Positions 24,843 to 34,186 are shown, counted from the stretch's first letter. The stretch: DNA of 64,000 bases from Streptomyces bauhiniae (GCF_004784475.1 NZ_SRRT01000007.1:186001-250000); one strand, 5' to 3'. Notes: generated by a model not told the origin, from the sequence alone. Numbers and translations: made by a program.

Positions 24843-25811
24843 ATGACGACGGACACCCCGGCCCGGCTGCTGACGCTCCTGTCCCTCCTGCAGACCCCGC
24901 GCGAATGGCCCGGCGGCGAGCTGGCCGGCCGGCTCGGGGTCTCCCGCCGTACGGTCCGGCGCGACATCGACCGGCTGCGCGAGCTGGGCTATCCGGTGCA
25001 GGCCAGCAAGGGCGCGGAGGGCGGGTACCGGCTGGTCGCGGGCAAGGCGATGCCGCCGCTGGTGCTGGACGACGAGGAGGCCGTCGCCATCGCGGTCGGC
25101 CTGCGCGCGGGCGCCGGGCACGCGGTGGAGGGGGTGGACGAGGCGTCGGTACGGGCGCTGGCCAAGCTGGAGCAGGTGCTCCCGGCCCGGCTGCGCCGCC
25201 AGGTGGCCACCCTGCAGGCCGCGACCACCCCGCTGACCAGCGGCGACGGCCCGACCATCGCCCCGGAGACGCTGACCGTGATGGCGTCCACCATCGCCGG
25301 TCACGAGCGGCTCCGGTTCGCCTACCGCGCCGGGGACGGCAGCGAGTCGCGCCGGCTGACCGAGCCGTACCGGCTGGTGTCCACCGGGCGGCGCTGGTAC
25401 CTCGTCGCCTACGACCTCGACCGCGAGGACTGGCGCACCTTCCGGGTGGACCGGGTCGGCGACCCCTTCGCCACCGGCGCCCGCTTCACCCCGCGCGAAC
25501 TGCCCTCCGGCGACGCCGCGGAATACCTGCGCCGCTCGATCCAACGGCGCAACGAGACCTGGGAGTTCACCGTCCGCTTCGCGGCCCCCGCCGACCGGAT
25601 CGCCGCCCGCGTCCCCCACTGGTTCGGCGCCCCCGAACCGGACGGCCCGGACCACTGCCTTCTGCACGGCACCACCGGCGACCCGGTGGAGTGGCTGGCG
25701 GTCCGGCTGGCGATGACGGGCCACGAGTTCACGGTCCGGAGTCCGGACGCACTGGCCGACGCGGTACGGGAGCTGGGGTCACGGCTGCTGCGTGCGGCCC
25801 CTCAGTCCTGA
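24843..25811 (+). CDS. YafY-type HTH/WYL-domain transcriptional regulator
   Basis: A 322-aa regulator. The N-terminal HTH_11 (TPARLLTLLSLLQTPREWPGGELAGRLGVSRRTVRRDIDRL) is followed by a WYL domain (residues about 135-230) with RLTEPYRLVSTGRRWYLVAYDLDREDWRTFRVDRV and a C-terminal WCX extension. WYL domains bind nucleic-acid or nucleotide ligands in several families; the ligand here is unknown. In-frame ATGs at 24822 and 24831 lie close to or inside the operator region, so 24843 is preferred. Its 3' end overlaps the convergent TetR gene by 10 nt. Confidence 0.9.
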   Translation: MTTDTPARLLTLLSLLQTPREWPGGELAGRLGVSRRTVRRDIDRLRELGYPVQASKGAEGGYRLVAGKAMPPLVLDDEEAVAIAVGLRAGAGHAVEGVDEASVRALAKLEQVLPARLRRQVATLQAATTPLTSGDGPTIAPETLTVMASTIAGHERLRFAYRAGDGSESRRLTEPYRLVSTGRRWYLVAYDLDREDWRTFRVDRVGDPFATGARFTPRELPSGDAAEYLRRSIQRRNETWEFTVRFAAPADRIAARVPHWFGAPEPDGPDHCLLHGTTGDPVEWLAVRLAMTGHEFTVRSPDALADAVRELGSRLLRAAPQS

Positions 25812-26527
25812 GGCGTTTCCCACGCGAAGTCGCCCAGGGCCACCAGGTTGCCCAGGGCCAGGGCGGCGGGGCCCGCCGGGCCGGTGGGCGGGGACTCGGT
25901 GAGGGCCCAGGTCTCCACGGCGACGCGTACGGCCGCGCCCGCGACAGCGGCGGCGAAGCGGAGGTGGGGAGTGGCGGCCTCGGCAACGTTGTCGGCGTCG
26001 TCCTCGGCGGGTGTCAGCCGCGCGGCCAGCGCCTCCGCGAGTTCCGTCTCCGACGCCTGGCAGACCTCCGCCCAGACCTTGCCCAGGGCCGGGCTGGTGT
26101 GGGCCATGCGGATCAGGGTGCGGGCCCACTCCCAGGCGGACGCGGAGACGCCGACGCCGGGCGCGAGGGTGCGGTCGACGGCGTGCCGGAGGGCCTCGGG
26201 GAGGGTGAGGTGGGCCGGGGCCGCGCGGACGGACTCGGTCCAGAGCTGGGCGCCGGCCGCGTACAGCGGGGCCACGGCCTCCTCCTTGGAGGCGAAGTAC
26301 CGGTAGAAGGTGCGCGGTGCGATGCCCGCCGCGTGCGCGATGTCCTCGGCGCGGGTGGCCCGCAGGCCCTGCCGGACGAAGAGGGTCGCGGCGGCGCGGG
26401 CGATCTCCATCCGGGTCTCGGCCTTGCGGCGCTCGGTCAGGGAGGCCGCCGGAGAGGCCGGGTACGAACGCCTTCGGGCGGTGGTGCCGGTGTTGCCGGT
26501 GTTACGGGTGGTACGGGGGGTGCTCAC
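25802..26527 (-). CDS. TetR-family transcriptional regulator
   Basis: A 241-aa TetR protein. The N-terminal HTH is ARAAATLFVRQGLRATRAEDIAHAAGIAPRTFYRYFASKEEAV (residues about 44-86), preceded by an unusually long Thr/Ser/Arg-rich extension. The C-terminal ligand domain is unassigned. A perfect TGGCAG-AAT-CTGCCA operator lies 21 nt upstream of its start, indicating autoregulation. No divergent target gene is present. The stop overlaps the WYL regulator by 10 nt, convergent. Confidence 0.88.
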   Translation of the reverse strand: MSTPRTTRNTGNTGTTARRRSYPASPAASLTERRKAETRMEIARAAATLFVRQGLRATRAEDIAHAAGIAPRTFYRYFASKEEAVAPLYAAGAQLWTESVRAAPAHLTLPEALRHAVDRTLAPGVGVSASAWEWARTLIRMAHTSPALGKVWAEVCQASETELAEALAARLTPAEDDADNVAEAATPHLRFAAAVAGAAVRVAVETWALTESPPTGPAGPAALALGNLVALGDFAWETPQD

Positions 26528-26547
26528 CTCGGCAGGCTATGCCCCTG

Positions 26548-26562
26548 TGGCAGAATCTGCCA
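26548..26562. promoter_or_regulatory. TetR-type operator
   Basis: TGGCAGAATCTGCCA: 6-bp perfect arms with AAT centre, 21 nt upstream of the TetR start at 26527. Confidence 0.7.
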
Positions 26563-26637
26563 TTCGGCGGGTCACCCCGTGGTTCAGGTGCGGGGTGGCC
26601 CGCTTTTCCATGCCCGGACCCCGATCGCACAGGCATG

Positions 26638-26682
26638 AAAAAGCCGGGCCCCGACGCCGGGGGGAAGGCGCCGGAGCCCGGC
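26638..26682 (-). terminator. Rho-independent terminator of hrdD
   Basis: On the minus strand GCCGGGC (26682-26676) and GCCCGGC (26649-26643) flank a structured loop and are followed by TTTTT (26642-26638). A T-tract is rare in this genome, so the assignment is good. Confidence 0.75.
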
Positions 26683-26729
26683 GGGAAGTCCCGACGCCGG
26701 GGGGGGATGACGTCGGAACTGGTCCGTGG

Positions 26730-26751
26730 GGCCCGCCCCGGAGGGCGGGCC
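26730..26751. terminator. GC hairpin downstream of hrdD
   Basis: 9-bp perfect stem (26730-26738 with 26743-26751), CGGA loop; 170 nt beyond the hrdD stop. It may be a first, T-less terminator or an RNA-processing element. Confidence 0.5.
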
Positions 26752-26921
26752 TTACGTGGCGGTGGGGACGCCGCGCGGTGTTCGGTGGGAGTGCGGCCCC
26801 CGGAGTCTGGACTCCGGTGCCCGCAAGGGTTGTTCCCGCGCCCGGAGGCGTTGAAGCGACGGGACCGCGCCATGTTGGCACCGCATTCCGCCACCGCGCC
26901 GGCGTCCCACCCCCCGGGGTC

Positions 26922-27950
<1,029 letters not shown>

Positions 27951-28053
27951 GCGTGCTCCCTTGCGGTGGTGGCTGGCAGGTGGTCCTGGCGAACGCTCGG
28001 CACTCCGGACCCTCCCTCGGGACTCTCCTCGGGTGCCCTGCATCCGTGGGAAA

Positions 28054-28081
28054 CAACGACTGGAATCCGGACAGAATTCCC
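28054..28081 (-). promoter_or_regulatory. SigR-type promoter of hrdD
   Basis: On the minus strand GGGAAT (28081-28076), exactly 18 nt, then GTTG (28057-28054): the canonical GGGAAT-N18-GTT SigR (thiol-oxidative stress) promoter. Transcription should start near 28047, about 97 nt upstream of the hrdD start codon. Confidence 0.85.
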
Positions 28082-28141
28082 CACCGACCCCCCGATTTTT
28101 CTGATCATGCAGTACCCTGTCGCGCCACAGAGGGGGTTCAC

Positions 28142-28669
28142 ATGGTGCCGAACGGTACGGAAGTGCAGGTCAGGCCCGGAACCGAGGCCGATCTCGACGC
28201 CCTGACCGCGCTGTACAACCACTATGTGACTGAGACGGCCATCACATTCGACCTGACCCCGTTCACCCCTGTGGAGCGCCGCCCCTGGCTGCTCTCCCAC
28301 CCGGAAGACGGCCCGCACCGCCTCCTGGTTGCCACGGACACGGATTCCCGCCGCGTCCTCGGCTACGCCACCTCGGGCCCCCACCGCCCCAAGGCCGCGT
28401 ACGCCCCCTCGGTGGAGACCTCGGTCTACGTGGCCCCGGACGCGACCGGCCGGGGCGTGGGCACCCTGCTCTACGGCGCCCTCTTCGCCGCGCTCGCCGA
28501 GGAGGACGTGCACCGGGCCTTCGCCGGCATCACCCAGCCCAACGAGGCGTCCGTGAAGCTGCACGAGCGCTTCGGCTTCCGGCACCTGGGCACCTTCGGC
28601 GAGGTCGGCCGCAAGTTCGGCCGCTACTGGGACGTGGCCTGGTACCAGAAGGACCTCGACGCCGACTGA
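28142..28669 (+). CDS. GNAT acetyltransferase, phosphinothricin acetyltransferase-like (Pat/Bar family)
   Basis: A 175-aa acetyltransferase with the Bar/Pat pattern: VRPGTEADLDALTALYNHYV, ETSVYVAPDATGRGVGTLLY (acetyl-CoA loop GRGVGT), ITQPNEASVKLHERFGFRHLG and the C-terminal WDVAWYQKDL. Bar homologues acetylate phosphinothricin or methionine sulfone/sulfoximine; most Streptomyces paralogues are generic detoxifiers. The start is ATG 28142 (GTG-rich N-terminus). Divergent from hrdD. The specific substrate is not established. Confidence 0.82.
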   Translation: MVPNGTEVQVRPGTEADLDALTALYNHYVTETAITFDLTPFTPVERRPWLLSHPEDGPHRLLVATDTDSRRVLGYATSGPHRPKAAYAPSVETSVYVAPDATGRGVGTLLYGALFAALAEEDVHRAFAGITQPNEASVKLHERFGFRHLGTFGEVGRKFGRYWDVAWYQKDLDAD

Positions 28670-28684
28670 GCCACCGGCGCGGTT

Positions 28685-29473
28685 TCAGCCGAACTGCACG
28701 GACCGCTTGGCCAGCCCCATCCAGAACCCGTCGATCACCGACTTGTGCGCGTCCGTGCCGGCCGCGCCGAGCGTGACGAACAGTGGCGCGAAATGTTCGG
28801 TCCGGGGGTGGGCGAGTTTCCCGGCCGGGGCCTTGGTCTCGAAGTCCAGCAGGGCGTCCCAGTCGCCGGCGTCCAGCGCGGCCCGGCCCCAGTCGTCGAA
28901 CTCGGCGGACCAGCCCGGCACACCCTCGCGGTGCCGGAGCGCGGCCAGGTTGTGGGTGAAGAAGCCGGAGCCGACGATCAGCACACCCTCGTCACGCAGC
29001 GGCGCGAGCCTGCGGCCGAGGTCCATCAGCCGGGCCGGGTCGAGGGTGGGCAGGGAGATCTGGAGGACCGGGATGTCGGCCTCGGGGAACATCTCGACGA
29101 GCGGGACGTAGGCGCCGTGGTCCAGCCCCCGGTCCGGGATGTCCTGGACGGGGGTGCCGGGGGCGCGCAGCAGCTTGCGTACGGATTCGGCCAGTTCGGG
29201 GGCGCCGGGGGCGCCGTACCGTACGCGGTAGTAGTGCTCGGGGAAGCCCCAGAAGTCGTAGACCAGCGGGGCGGTGTGGGTGGCGCCGAGGGCGAGGGGG
29301 GCCTCTTCCCAGTGGGCGGAGACCATCAGGACCGCCCTGGGCCGGGGCAGGCCGGCCGCCCAGGCGGCGAGCTGGCCGGGCCAGACGGGGTCGTCGGCGA
29401 GCGGCGGGGCGCCATGACTGAGGTAGAGGGCGGGCATGCGGTCCGGAGCGGACGGCTCGGCGGTGTGGTGCAT
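28685..29473 (-). CDS. DODA-type class III extradiol dioxygenase (YgiD-like)
   Basis: A 262-aa LigB-superfamily protein. The N-terminus PALYLSHGAPPL supplies a metal His, HWEEAPLALG a further one, and GLDHGAYVPLVEMFPEADIPVLQISL and VGSGFFTHNLAAL are family landmarks. Members ring-open catechols such as DOPA and are zinc- or iron-dependent. The ATG at 29473 is chosen; five residues upstream is an alternative. It is divergent from a MarR regulator with a CTTG/CAAG repeat in the gap, so it is probably that regulator's target. Confidence 0.85.
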   Translation of the reverse strand: MHHTAEPSAPDRMPALYLSHGAPPLADDPVWPGQLAAWAAGLPRPRAVLMVSAHWEEAPLALGATHTAPLVYDFWGFPEHYYRVRYGAPGAPELAESVRKLLRAPGTPVQDIPDRGLDHGAYVPLVEMFPEADIPVLQISLPTLDPARLMDLGRRLAPLRDEGVLIVGSGFFTHNLAALRHREGVPGWSAEFDDWGRAALDAGDWDALLDFETKAPAGKLAHPRTEHFAPLFVTLGAAGTDAHKSVIDGFWMGLAKRSVQFG

Positions 29474-29545
29474 GACGGCTCCTCCCACGACGGGGCGTAC
29501 AGCGTTGCTTTAACTCTCAAGCATTACTCGGTCAGATTACGCCCG

Positions 29546-29557
29546 ACTTGTTCAAGT
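29546..29557. promoter_or_regulatory. Candidate MarR operator
   Basis: ACTTG-TT-CAAGT perfect arms in the 114-nt gap between dioxygenase and MarR starts, with a further TTCAAG half-site immediately downstream (29558-29563) and CTCAAG at 29516-29521. Confidence 0.5.
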
Positions 29558-29587
29558 TTCAAGAAGGTGGCTCGTACAGTGGGAGAC

Positions 29588-30109
29588 ATGAACTCGGCAT
29601 CCACCCCGGCAACGGCGCCGGCATCCGGACACCGCTGGCTCACCGATGAGGAGCAGCGCGTCTGGCGGGCGTATCTGCACGCGACCACGCTGCTGGAGGA
29701 CCACCTCGACCGGCAGCTCCAGCGCGACGCGGGCATGCCGCACGTCTACTACGGCCTGCTCGTCGGCCTGGCCGAGGCCCCGCGCCGCAGACTGCGGATG
29801 ACCGAGCTGGCCCGGAAGTCGAAGATCACCCGCTCCCGGCTCTCGCACGCCATCGCCCGGCTGGAGAAGAGCGGCTGGGTGCGCCGCGAGGACTGTCCCT
29901 CGGACAAGCGCGGCCAGTTCGCGGTGCTCACCGAGGAGGGCGCCGAGGTGCTGCGCCGTACCGCGCCGGGCCATGTCACCGCCGTACGGCAGGCGCTGTT
30001 CGACCGGCTGAGCCCGGCGCAGCAGAAGGCCCTCGGCGAGATCATGGAGATCGTCGCCGAGGGCCTTCAGCCGAGCGAGGCCGGTGCGGATCTGCCCTGG
30101 CTGCGCTGA
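29588..30109 (+). CDS. MarR-family transcriptional regulator
   Basis: A 173-aa winged-helix regulator: RMTELARKSKITRSRLSHAIARLEKSGWVRREDCPSDKRGQFAVLTEEGAEVL spans recognition helix and wing. The start is ATG 29588, 2 nt after GGGAGAC. It is divergent from the DODA dioxygenase, the usual arrangement for a MarR repressor released by phenolic ligands. Its 3' end faces the MFS exporter with a 12-nt gap. Confidence 0.9.
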   Translation: MNSASTPATAPASGHRWLTDEEQRVWRAYLHATTLLEDHLDRQLQRDAGMPHVYYGLLVGLAEAPRRRLRMTELARKSKITRSRLSHAIARLEKSGWVRREDCPSDKRGQFAVLTEEGAEVLRRTAPGHVTAVRQALFDRLSPAQQKALGEIMEIVAEGLQPSEAGADLPWLR

Positions 30110-30121
30110 GCTACGCGGGGG

Positions 30122-31660
30122 TCAGTGCGCGACCACCGGCACCGGGATCTCGTCCTCGGCGCCGTCACCGGAGGCCATCTTGACGGCGCCCGGCTTGCCC
30201 GCGTTGACCATGGTGAACGCGATCAGCGAGGCGACCGCCAGGATGCCGACGGCGAACCAGATGGCCGTGCTGTAGCCGTGCACCATGGCCTGCAGCTTGA
30301 CGAGCTGCTGCTGCGGCACCGCGGTCGCGGACGCGATGTGGTCCTTGACGTACGAGGTGGTCGCGGAGGCGGCGATGGTGTTCAGCAGGGCGGTGCCGAT
30401 CGCGCCGCCGACCTGCTGCGAGGTGTTGACCATGGCGGAGGCGACACCGGCGTCCCGGGGCTCGACGCCCTGGGTCGCCAGCGACATCGCCGGCATGAAG
30501 GCCGTACCCATGCCGAGGCCGAGCAGCACCATCGCGGGCAGCAGCAGGGTGGCGTAGGAGGAGCCGATCTCGAGCTGGGTCAGCAGCAGCATGCCGAGCG
30601 CGGCGAGCGCGAAGCCGGGGCCCATCAGCAGCCGGGCCGGGACCCGGATCATCAGACGGGCGCCGATCTGGGTGGAGCCGGTGATCATGCCCGCGACCAT
30701 CGGCAGGAACGCGAAGCCGGTCTTGACCGGGGAGTAGCCCTTCACGACCTGGAGGTAGTAGGTCAGGAAGAGGAACAGGCCGAACATGCCGATGATGGCG
30801 AGGCCGAGGGAGAGGTAGATGCCGCCCCGGCTGCGGTCGGCGACCACGCGCAGCGGCAGCAGCGGCGCCTTGACCCGCTGCTCGACCAGGACGAACGCCA
30901 GCAGCAGCACCACGGAGGCGACGAACATCGAGATGGTGACCGCGTCGCTCCAGCCGTCGGACTCGGCGCGGGTGAAGCCGTACACCAGGGAGACCAGGCC
31001 GAGCGTGGAGAGGACCACGCCGGGGATGTCGAGCGGGGAGCGGTTGCGGCCGCCCTCGGGCTCCCGGATCACGAACCAGGCACCGGCCGCGGCGACGACG
31101 GCGAACGGCACGTTGACGAAGAAGGTCCAGCGCCAGTCGAGGTACTCGGTGAGGAAGCCGCCGAGGATCAGGCCGACGGCACCGCCGCCGCCCGCGATGG
31201 CGCCGTAGATGCCGAACGCCTTGGCGCGCTCCTTGGCGTCGGTGAACATCACGGCCAGCAGGGAGAGCGCGGCCGGGGCGAGCAGGGCGCCGAAGACACC
31301 CTGGAGGGCGCGGGCACCGAACATCATCACGCCGGTGGTGGCGGCGCCGCCGAGCGCGGAGGCCGCGGCGAAGCCGGCGAGGCCGAGCAGGAAGGCGCGC
31401 TTGCGGCCCCACAGATCGGCGATGCGGCCGCCGAACAGCAGCAGACCGCCGAAGGCGAGGGCGTAGGCGGTGACGACCCACTGCCGGTTGCCGTCGGATA
31501 TGCCGAGGTCCTGCTGGGCGGAGGGCAGCGCGATGTTCACGATGGTGGCGTCGAGGACGACCATGAGCTGGGCCAGCGCGATGAAGACGAGCGCCTTCCA
31601 GCGGTTGGCGTCGCCTGCGGGCGCGGTGGCCGGCGGTGACTTGGTGACTGCTTCGGACAT
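30122..31660 (-). CDS. DHA2-family MFS exporter (14 TM)
   Basis: A 512-aa EmrB/QacA-type pump: TM1 QLMVVLDATIVNIALPSAQQD, motif A GGRIADLWGRKRAFLLG, motif C GGGGAVGLILGGFLTEYLDWRWTFF. 14 hydrophobic segments. The ATG at 31660 (MSEAVTKSPP) is used; an alternative at 31702 would add 14 residues. A TetR gene lies 189 nt upstream on the same strand and probably regulates it. Antibiotic or toxic-lipid export is likely, but the substrate is unknown. Confidence 0.9.
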   Translation of the reverse strand: MSEAVTKSPPATAPAGDANRWKALVFIALAQLMVVLDATIVNIALPSAQQDLGISDGNRQWVVTAYALAFGGLLLFGGRIADLWGRKRAFLLGLAGFAAASALGGAATTGVMMFGARALQGVFGALLAPAALSLLAVMFTDAKERAKAFGIYGAIAGGGGAVGLILGGFLTEYLDWRWTFFVNVPFAVVAAAGAWFVIREPEGGRNRSPLDIPGVVLSTLGLVSLVYGFTRAESDGWSDAVTISMFVASVVLLLAFVLVEQRVKAPLLPLRVVADRSRGGIYLSLGLAIIGMFGLFLFLTYYLQVVKGYSPVKTGFAFLPMVAGMITGSTQIGARLMIRVPARLLMGPGFALAALGMLLLTQLEIGSSYATLLLPAMVLLGLGMGTAFMPAMSLATQGVEPRDAGVASAMVNTSQQVGGAIGTALLNTIAASATTSYVKDHIASATAVPQQQLVKLQAMVHGYSTAIWFAVGILAVASLIAFTMVNAGKPGAVKMASGDGAEDEIPVPVVAH

Positions 31661-31849
31661 GGGGGTACCCCGTTCGGGACTTCGGTCGGACGTGTCGGAC
31701 ATGCGGGGCGCGTTCGTACGGCGTCTCGTACGCGCACAGGGCGTGCGGGGCCCCACCGGCTCGCCCTCGTTGGCGGCCGGGTGGCTAACTGGGATTCCGG
31801 GGCGCGGGCCCGGCGGAGTCGTAGGTCTCGGTCGGTCAGGTCGGTCGGG

Positions 31850-32503
31850 TCAGGACTGGCGGAGATCCTCCATGGTCACGGCCGTACCGGGCAGGACGGA
31901 GCGGGCCGGGGCCCGCAGCCCGTCGAGGAAGAGTTGCAGGTGGCGGTGGACGAACCGGTCGGCGTCGAAGCAGGCGGTACCGGCCGGGGGCCGGCTGAGC
32001 TGGGCGGCGGCGACCATCAGGTCACCGACACCGACGTCGGTACGGAGCTGTCCGGCCGCCTTGGCGCGGTCCATGACCTCGGCGATCAGGCCCTCCACCC
32101 TCTCCCGCGCCGCCTCCAGGTCGGGGTGGTTGCGGTCGAAGGTGCTGGAGACCATCGGGCACAGCGCGCTGATCCGCTCCTCGGCGGCGGCGTGCGCGAA
32201 GCGTTCCAGCGCGGCGAAGGCGTCGCCGGTCTCGGCCAGGGCGCACTTGGCGGCCTCGGCCGTGCGGTCCATGACGGAGCACAGGACCTCCCGGACCAGG
32301 GCGTCCCGGTCGGGAAAGTTGCGGTACAGGGTGGCGTTGCCGACGCCCGCGCGGCGGGCGATCTCGTCCAGCGGCACCTGGGGGCCGTGCTCGACGAACA
32401 TCTCCCGTGCGGCGGTGATGATCCGCTCCCGGTTGCGGAGCGCGTCGGCACGGGGCCGGGGCGACGCCCTGCGGGCGGAGGGTGCGGTGCGCACGGCGGA
32501 CAC
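31850..32503 (-). CDS. TetR-family regulator of the adjacent exporter
   Basis: A 217-aa TetR protein. HTH: RIITAAREMFVEHGPQVPLDEIARRAGVGNATLYRNFPDRDALV (residues about 28-71). The C-terminal domain is SACPMVSS-like (ISALCPMVSSTFDRN). The start is GTG at 32503 with GGGGAG upstream. Two matching GGGGA-N5-TCCCC repeats lie 57-111 nt upstream of its start and are the best operator candidates. It precedes the MFS exporter on the same strand. Confidence 0.88.
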   Translation of the reverse strand: MSAVRTAPSARRASPRPRADALRNRERIITAAREMFVEHGPQVPLDEIARRAGVGNATLYRNFPDRDALVREVLCSVMDRTAEAAKCALAETGDAFAALERFAHAAAEERISALCPMVSSTFDRNHPDLEAARERVEGLIAEVMDRAKAAGQLRTDVGVGDLMVAAAQLSRPPAGTACFDADRFVHRHLQLFLDGLRAPARSVLPGTAVTMEDLRQS

Positions 32504-32559
32504 GGTGGGCTCCCCATCTGTACGGAGTGGCTGTTCGGAAGGCTCTCGTCCGCTGATCC

Positions 32560-32614
32560 GGGGAGAAGCTCCCCGCTTCGCGCGGACACAGGTCTAAACG
32601 GGGAAGCCCTCCCC
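32560..32614. promoter_or_regulatory. Tandem TetR operators GGGGA-N5-TCCCC, exactly 40 bp apart
   Basis: Copy 1 GGGGA (32560-32564) GAAGC TCCCC (32570-32574); copy 2 GGGGA (32600-32604) AGCCC TCCCC (32610-32614). The same arms with different spacers and a 40-bp offset (about four helical turns) argue for cooperative binding on one DNA face. Confidence 0.6.
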
Positions 32615-32633
32615 GGTTATTTCCCTATTTTCA

Positions 32634-32649
32634 TGTGACCTGGGTCACA
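32634..32649. promoter_or_regulatory. Crp-type binding site
   Basis: TGTGACCTGGGTCACA matches TGTGA-N6-TCACA in all ten consensus positions. It lies 191 nt upstream of the M6 protease start and 131 nt upstream of the tetR start. Streptomyces Crp recognises a related GTG-N6-CAC core. Confidence 0.6.
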
Positions 32650-32839
32650 ACACGGTGGGGGCGCCGCCGATCCCCGCTCAGCGGCCCGATCCACCCTCAA
32701 CGGTAGGCGATTCACCCCTCCCCCTCCCGATATCCCACGATCGGTCTCTCCCAGCGCGCGACCCCGGCCGCGGCGACCCAGGGTGAGCCCAAGGGCGCAG
32801 CCGGATCACGGGGGCTGCCGTGGAGCGGGAGGTCCGTGC

Positions 32840-34186
32840 ATGCAGCCGCAGTCGCCCCGCCGCCCGATACGCCCGCGCCGGATACGCCCGCGCCGCGTTG
32901 CCGCCCTCGCCTCGGTGACCGTGCTGACCTTCGCGGTCAGCACCTCGGCCGGGTCCGGGCAGCTCACGGCGCGCACCACCGCCGGGCCGAACGGGCTGAT
33001 ACGCACCGCCGCGCTGGCCCCCTGCATGATCCAGGGAGCGTCCGAGGTCCAGATGACCGAGGGCTTCCCCACCTCCACCGGCTACTCCCGCTCCACCGGC
33101 ACCGTCCACGCCCTGACCCTGATGGTCGACTTCCCGGACACCCCCGGCGAGGGCAAGGCGATGGACCGCTTCCACGAGTTCTTCCCGAAGACCCAGGAAT
33201 GGTTCGCCAAGGCGTCGTACGGCCGGCTCGACTACCGCGCCGAGACCCCGATCACCTCCTGGCTGCGGATGCCGAAGCCGTTCAAGGACTACGGCATAGA
33301 GCGCGGCGCCCCCTTCGACCCCGGCTACCGGCAACTGGTGCGGGACATCGTCTCCGCCGCCGACCCGGACGTGGACTTCCGCTCGTACGACCTGCTGAAC
33401 GTGCTGGTCACCCCGAACGCCGGCCCCTCCGCCCTGGACACGGTCCTCTCCGTCACCTTCGCCGGCAACGGCGAGGCCCCGGTGGCCGACGGCACCCCGG
33501 TCGCCAACGCCTCCTTCGTCTACTCCCGCCAGGACGACGGCTCGGGCGCGTACGCGGACACGGGGTACCGGGTGCTGCCGCACGAGAACGGGCACACCTT
33601 CGGGCTGCCGGACCTGTACACGCAGGAGGGGGGCAGCGCGGTCGGGCACTGGGACATCATGAGCGAGGACTGGGGGGCCAACAACGACCTCCTCGGCTGG
33701 CACAAGTGGAAGCTGGGGTGGCTCCCGGCGTCCCAGGTGAGCTGCGCGACTGCGGCGGGGAGCGCCGACTACACCCTCTCCCCCCTCTCCCAGAAGTCCG
33801 GGGCGAAGCTGGTCATGGTCCCGCTGGACGACCGCACCGCGTACGCCCTTGAACTCCGCACCCAGGGCGGCAACGACGAGGCCGTCTGCAAGCCCGGCAT
33901 CCTCGTCTACAAGGTCGACGCCTCCGTCGACACCGGCCGCGGGCCCATCACCGTCTACGACGCCCACCGCGACACCGGCGGCTGCACCCACAGCCCCAAC
34001 GTCCACGCCGAACTCTCCGACGCCCCGTACTCCCCCGGAGAAACCTTCAAGGACCAGTCCTCGGGCATCACGATCCACGTGGCCGCGGCTGACCTGGACG
34101 GCAAGTACCGGGTACGAGTGACCCGCACCCACGCGGCAAAGGGCACAACAGCAGCAGCGGGCCCGGTCCGCCCGAACCACGGCTGA
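32840..34186 (+). CDS. Secreted M6-family zinc metalloprotease
   Basis: A 448-aa secreted protease. An Arg/Pro-rich n-region (RRPIRPRRIRPRRVAA) is followed by a hydrophobic signal core and AxA-like site. The zinc motif HENGHTFGLPD gives ligands His248 and His252 with catalytic Glu249, as in immune inhibitor A (M6). Upstream YSRSTGTVHALTLMVDFPDTP and a later MSEDWG Met-turn agree. The ATG at 32840 has CGGGAGG 7 nt upstream. Expected role is extracellular protein degradation. A Crp-like site lies upstream. Confidence 0.9.
   Translation: MQPQSPRRPIRPRRIRPRRVAALASVTVLTFAVSTSAGSGQLTARTTAGPNGLIRTAALAPCMIQGASEVQMTEGFPTSTGYSRSTGTVHALTLMVDFPDTPGEGKAMDRFHEFFPKTQEWFAKASYGRLDYRAETPITSWLRMPKPFKDYGIERGAPFDPGYRQLVRDIVSAADPDVDFRSYDLLNVLVTPNAGPSALDTVLSVTFAGNGEAPVADGTPVANASFVYSRQDDGSGAYADTGYRVLPHENGHTFGLPDLYTQEGGSAVGHWDIMSEDWGANNDLLGWHKWKLGWLPASQVSCATAAGSADYTLSPLSQKSGAKLVMVPLDDRTAYALELRTQGGNDEAVCKPGILVYKVDASVDTGRGPITVYDAHRDTGGCTHSPNVHAELSDAPYSPGETFKDQSSGITIHVAAADLDGKYRVRVTRTHAAKGTTAAAGPVRPNHG

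Larger units (their letters stand above)
26528..26921. other. 394-nt gene-free region between tetR and hrdD
   Basis: No supportable ORF. It holds the TetR operator (26548-26562), the hrdD terminator (26638-26682), an exact repeat of CCCGACGCCGG at 26650-26660 and 26690-26700 (40 bp apart), and a 9-bp GC hairpin with CGGA loop (26730-26751). Confidence 0.7.
32504..32839. other. 336-nt divergent intergenic region with several operators
   Basis: Between tetR (minus) and the M6 protease (plus). It holds two GGGGA-N5-TCCCC repeats (32560-32574, 32600-32614) and a CRP-consensus palindrome (32634-32649). No ORF is supportable. It is locally AT-richer around 32616-32635. Confidence 0.75.

Noticed and set aside
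31703..31756. Longer N-terminus for the MFS exporter (start at 31756 or 31702)
   Set aside because: The added residues are Arg/Thr-rich and not membrane-like; MSEAVTKSPP at 31660 is the usual family start, although the ribosome-binding site there is weak.
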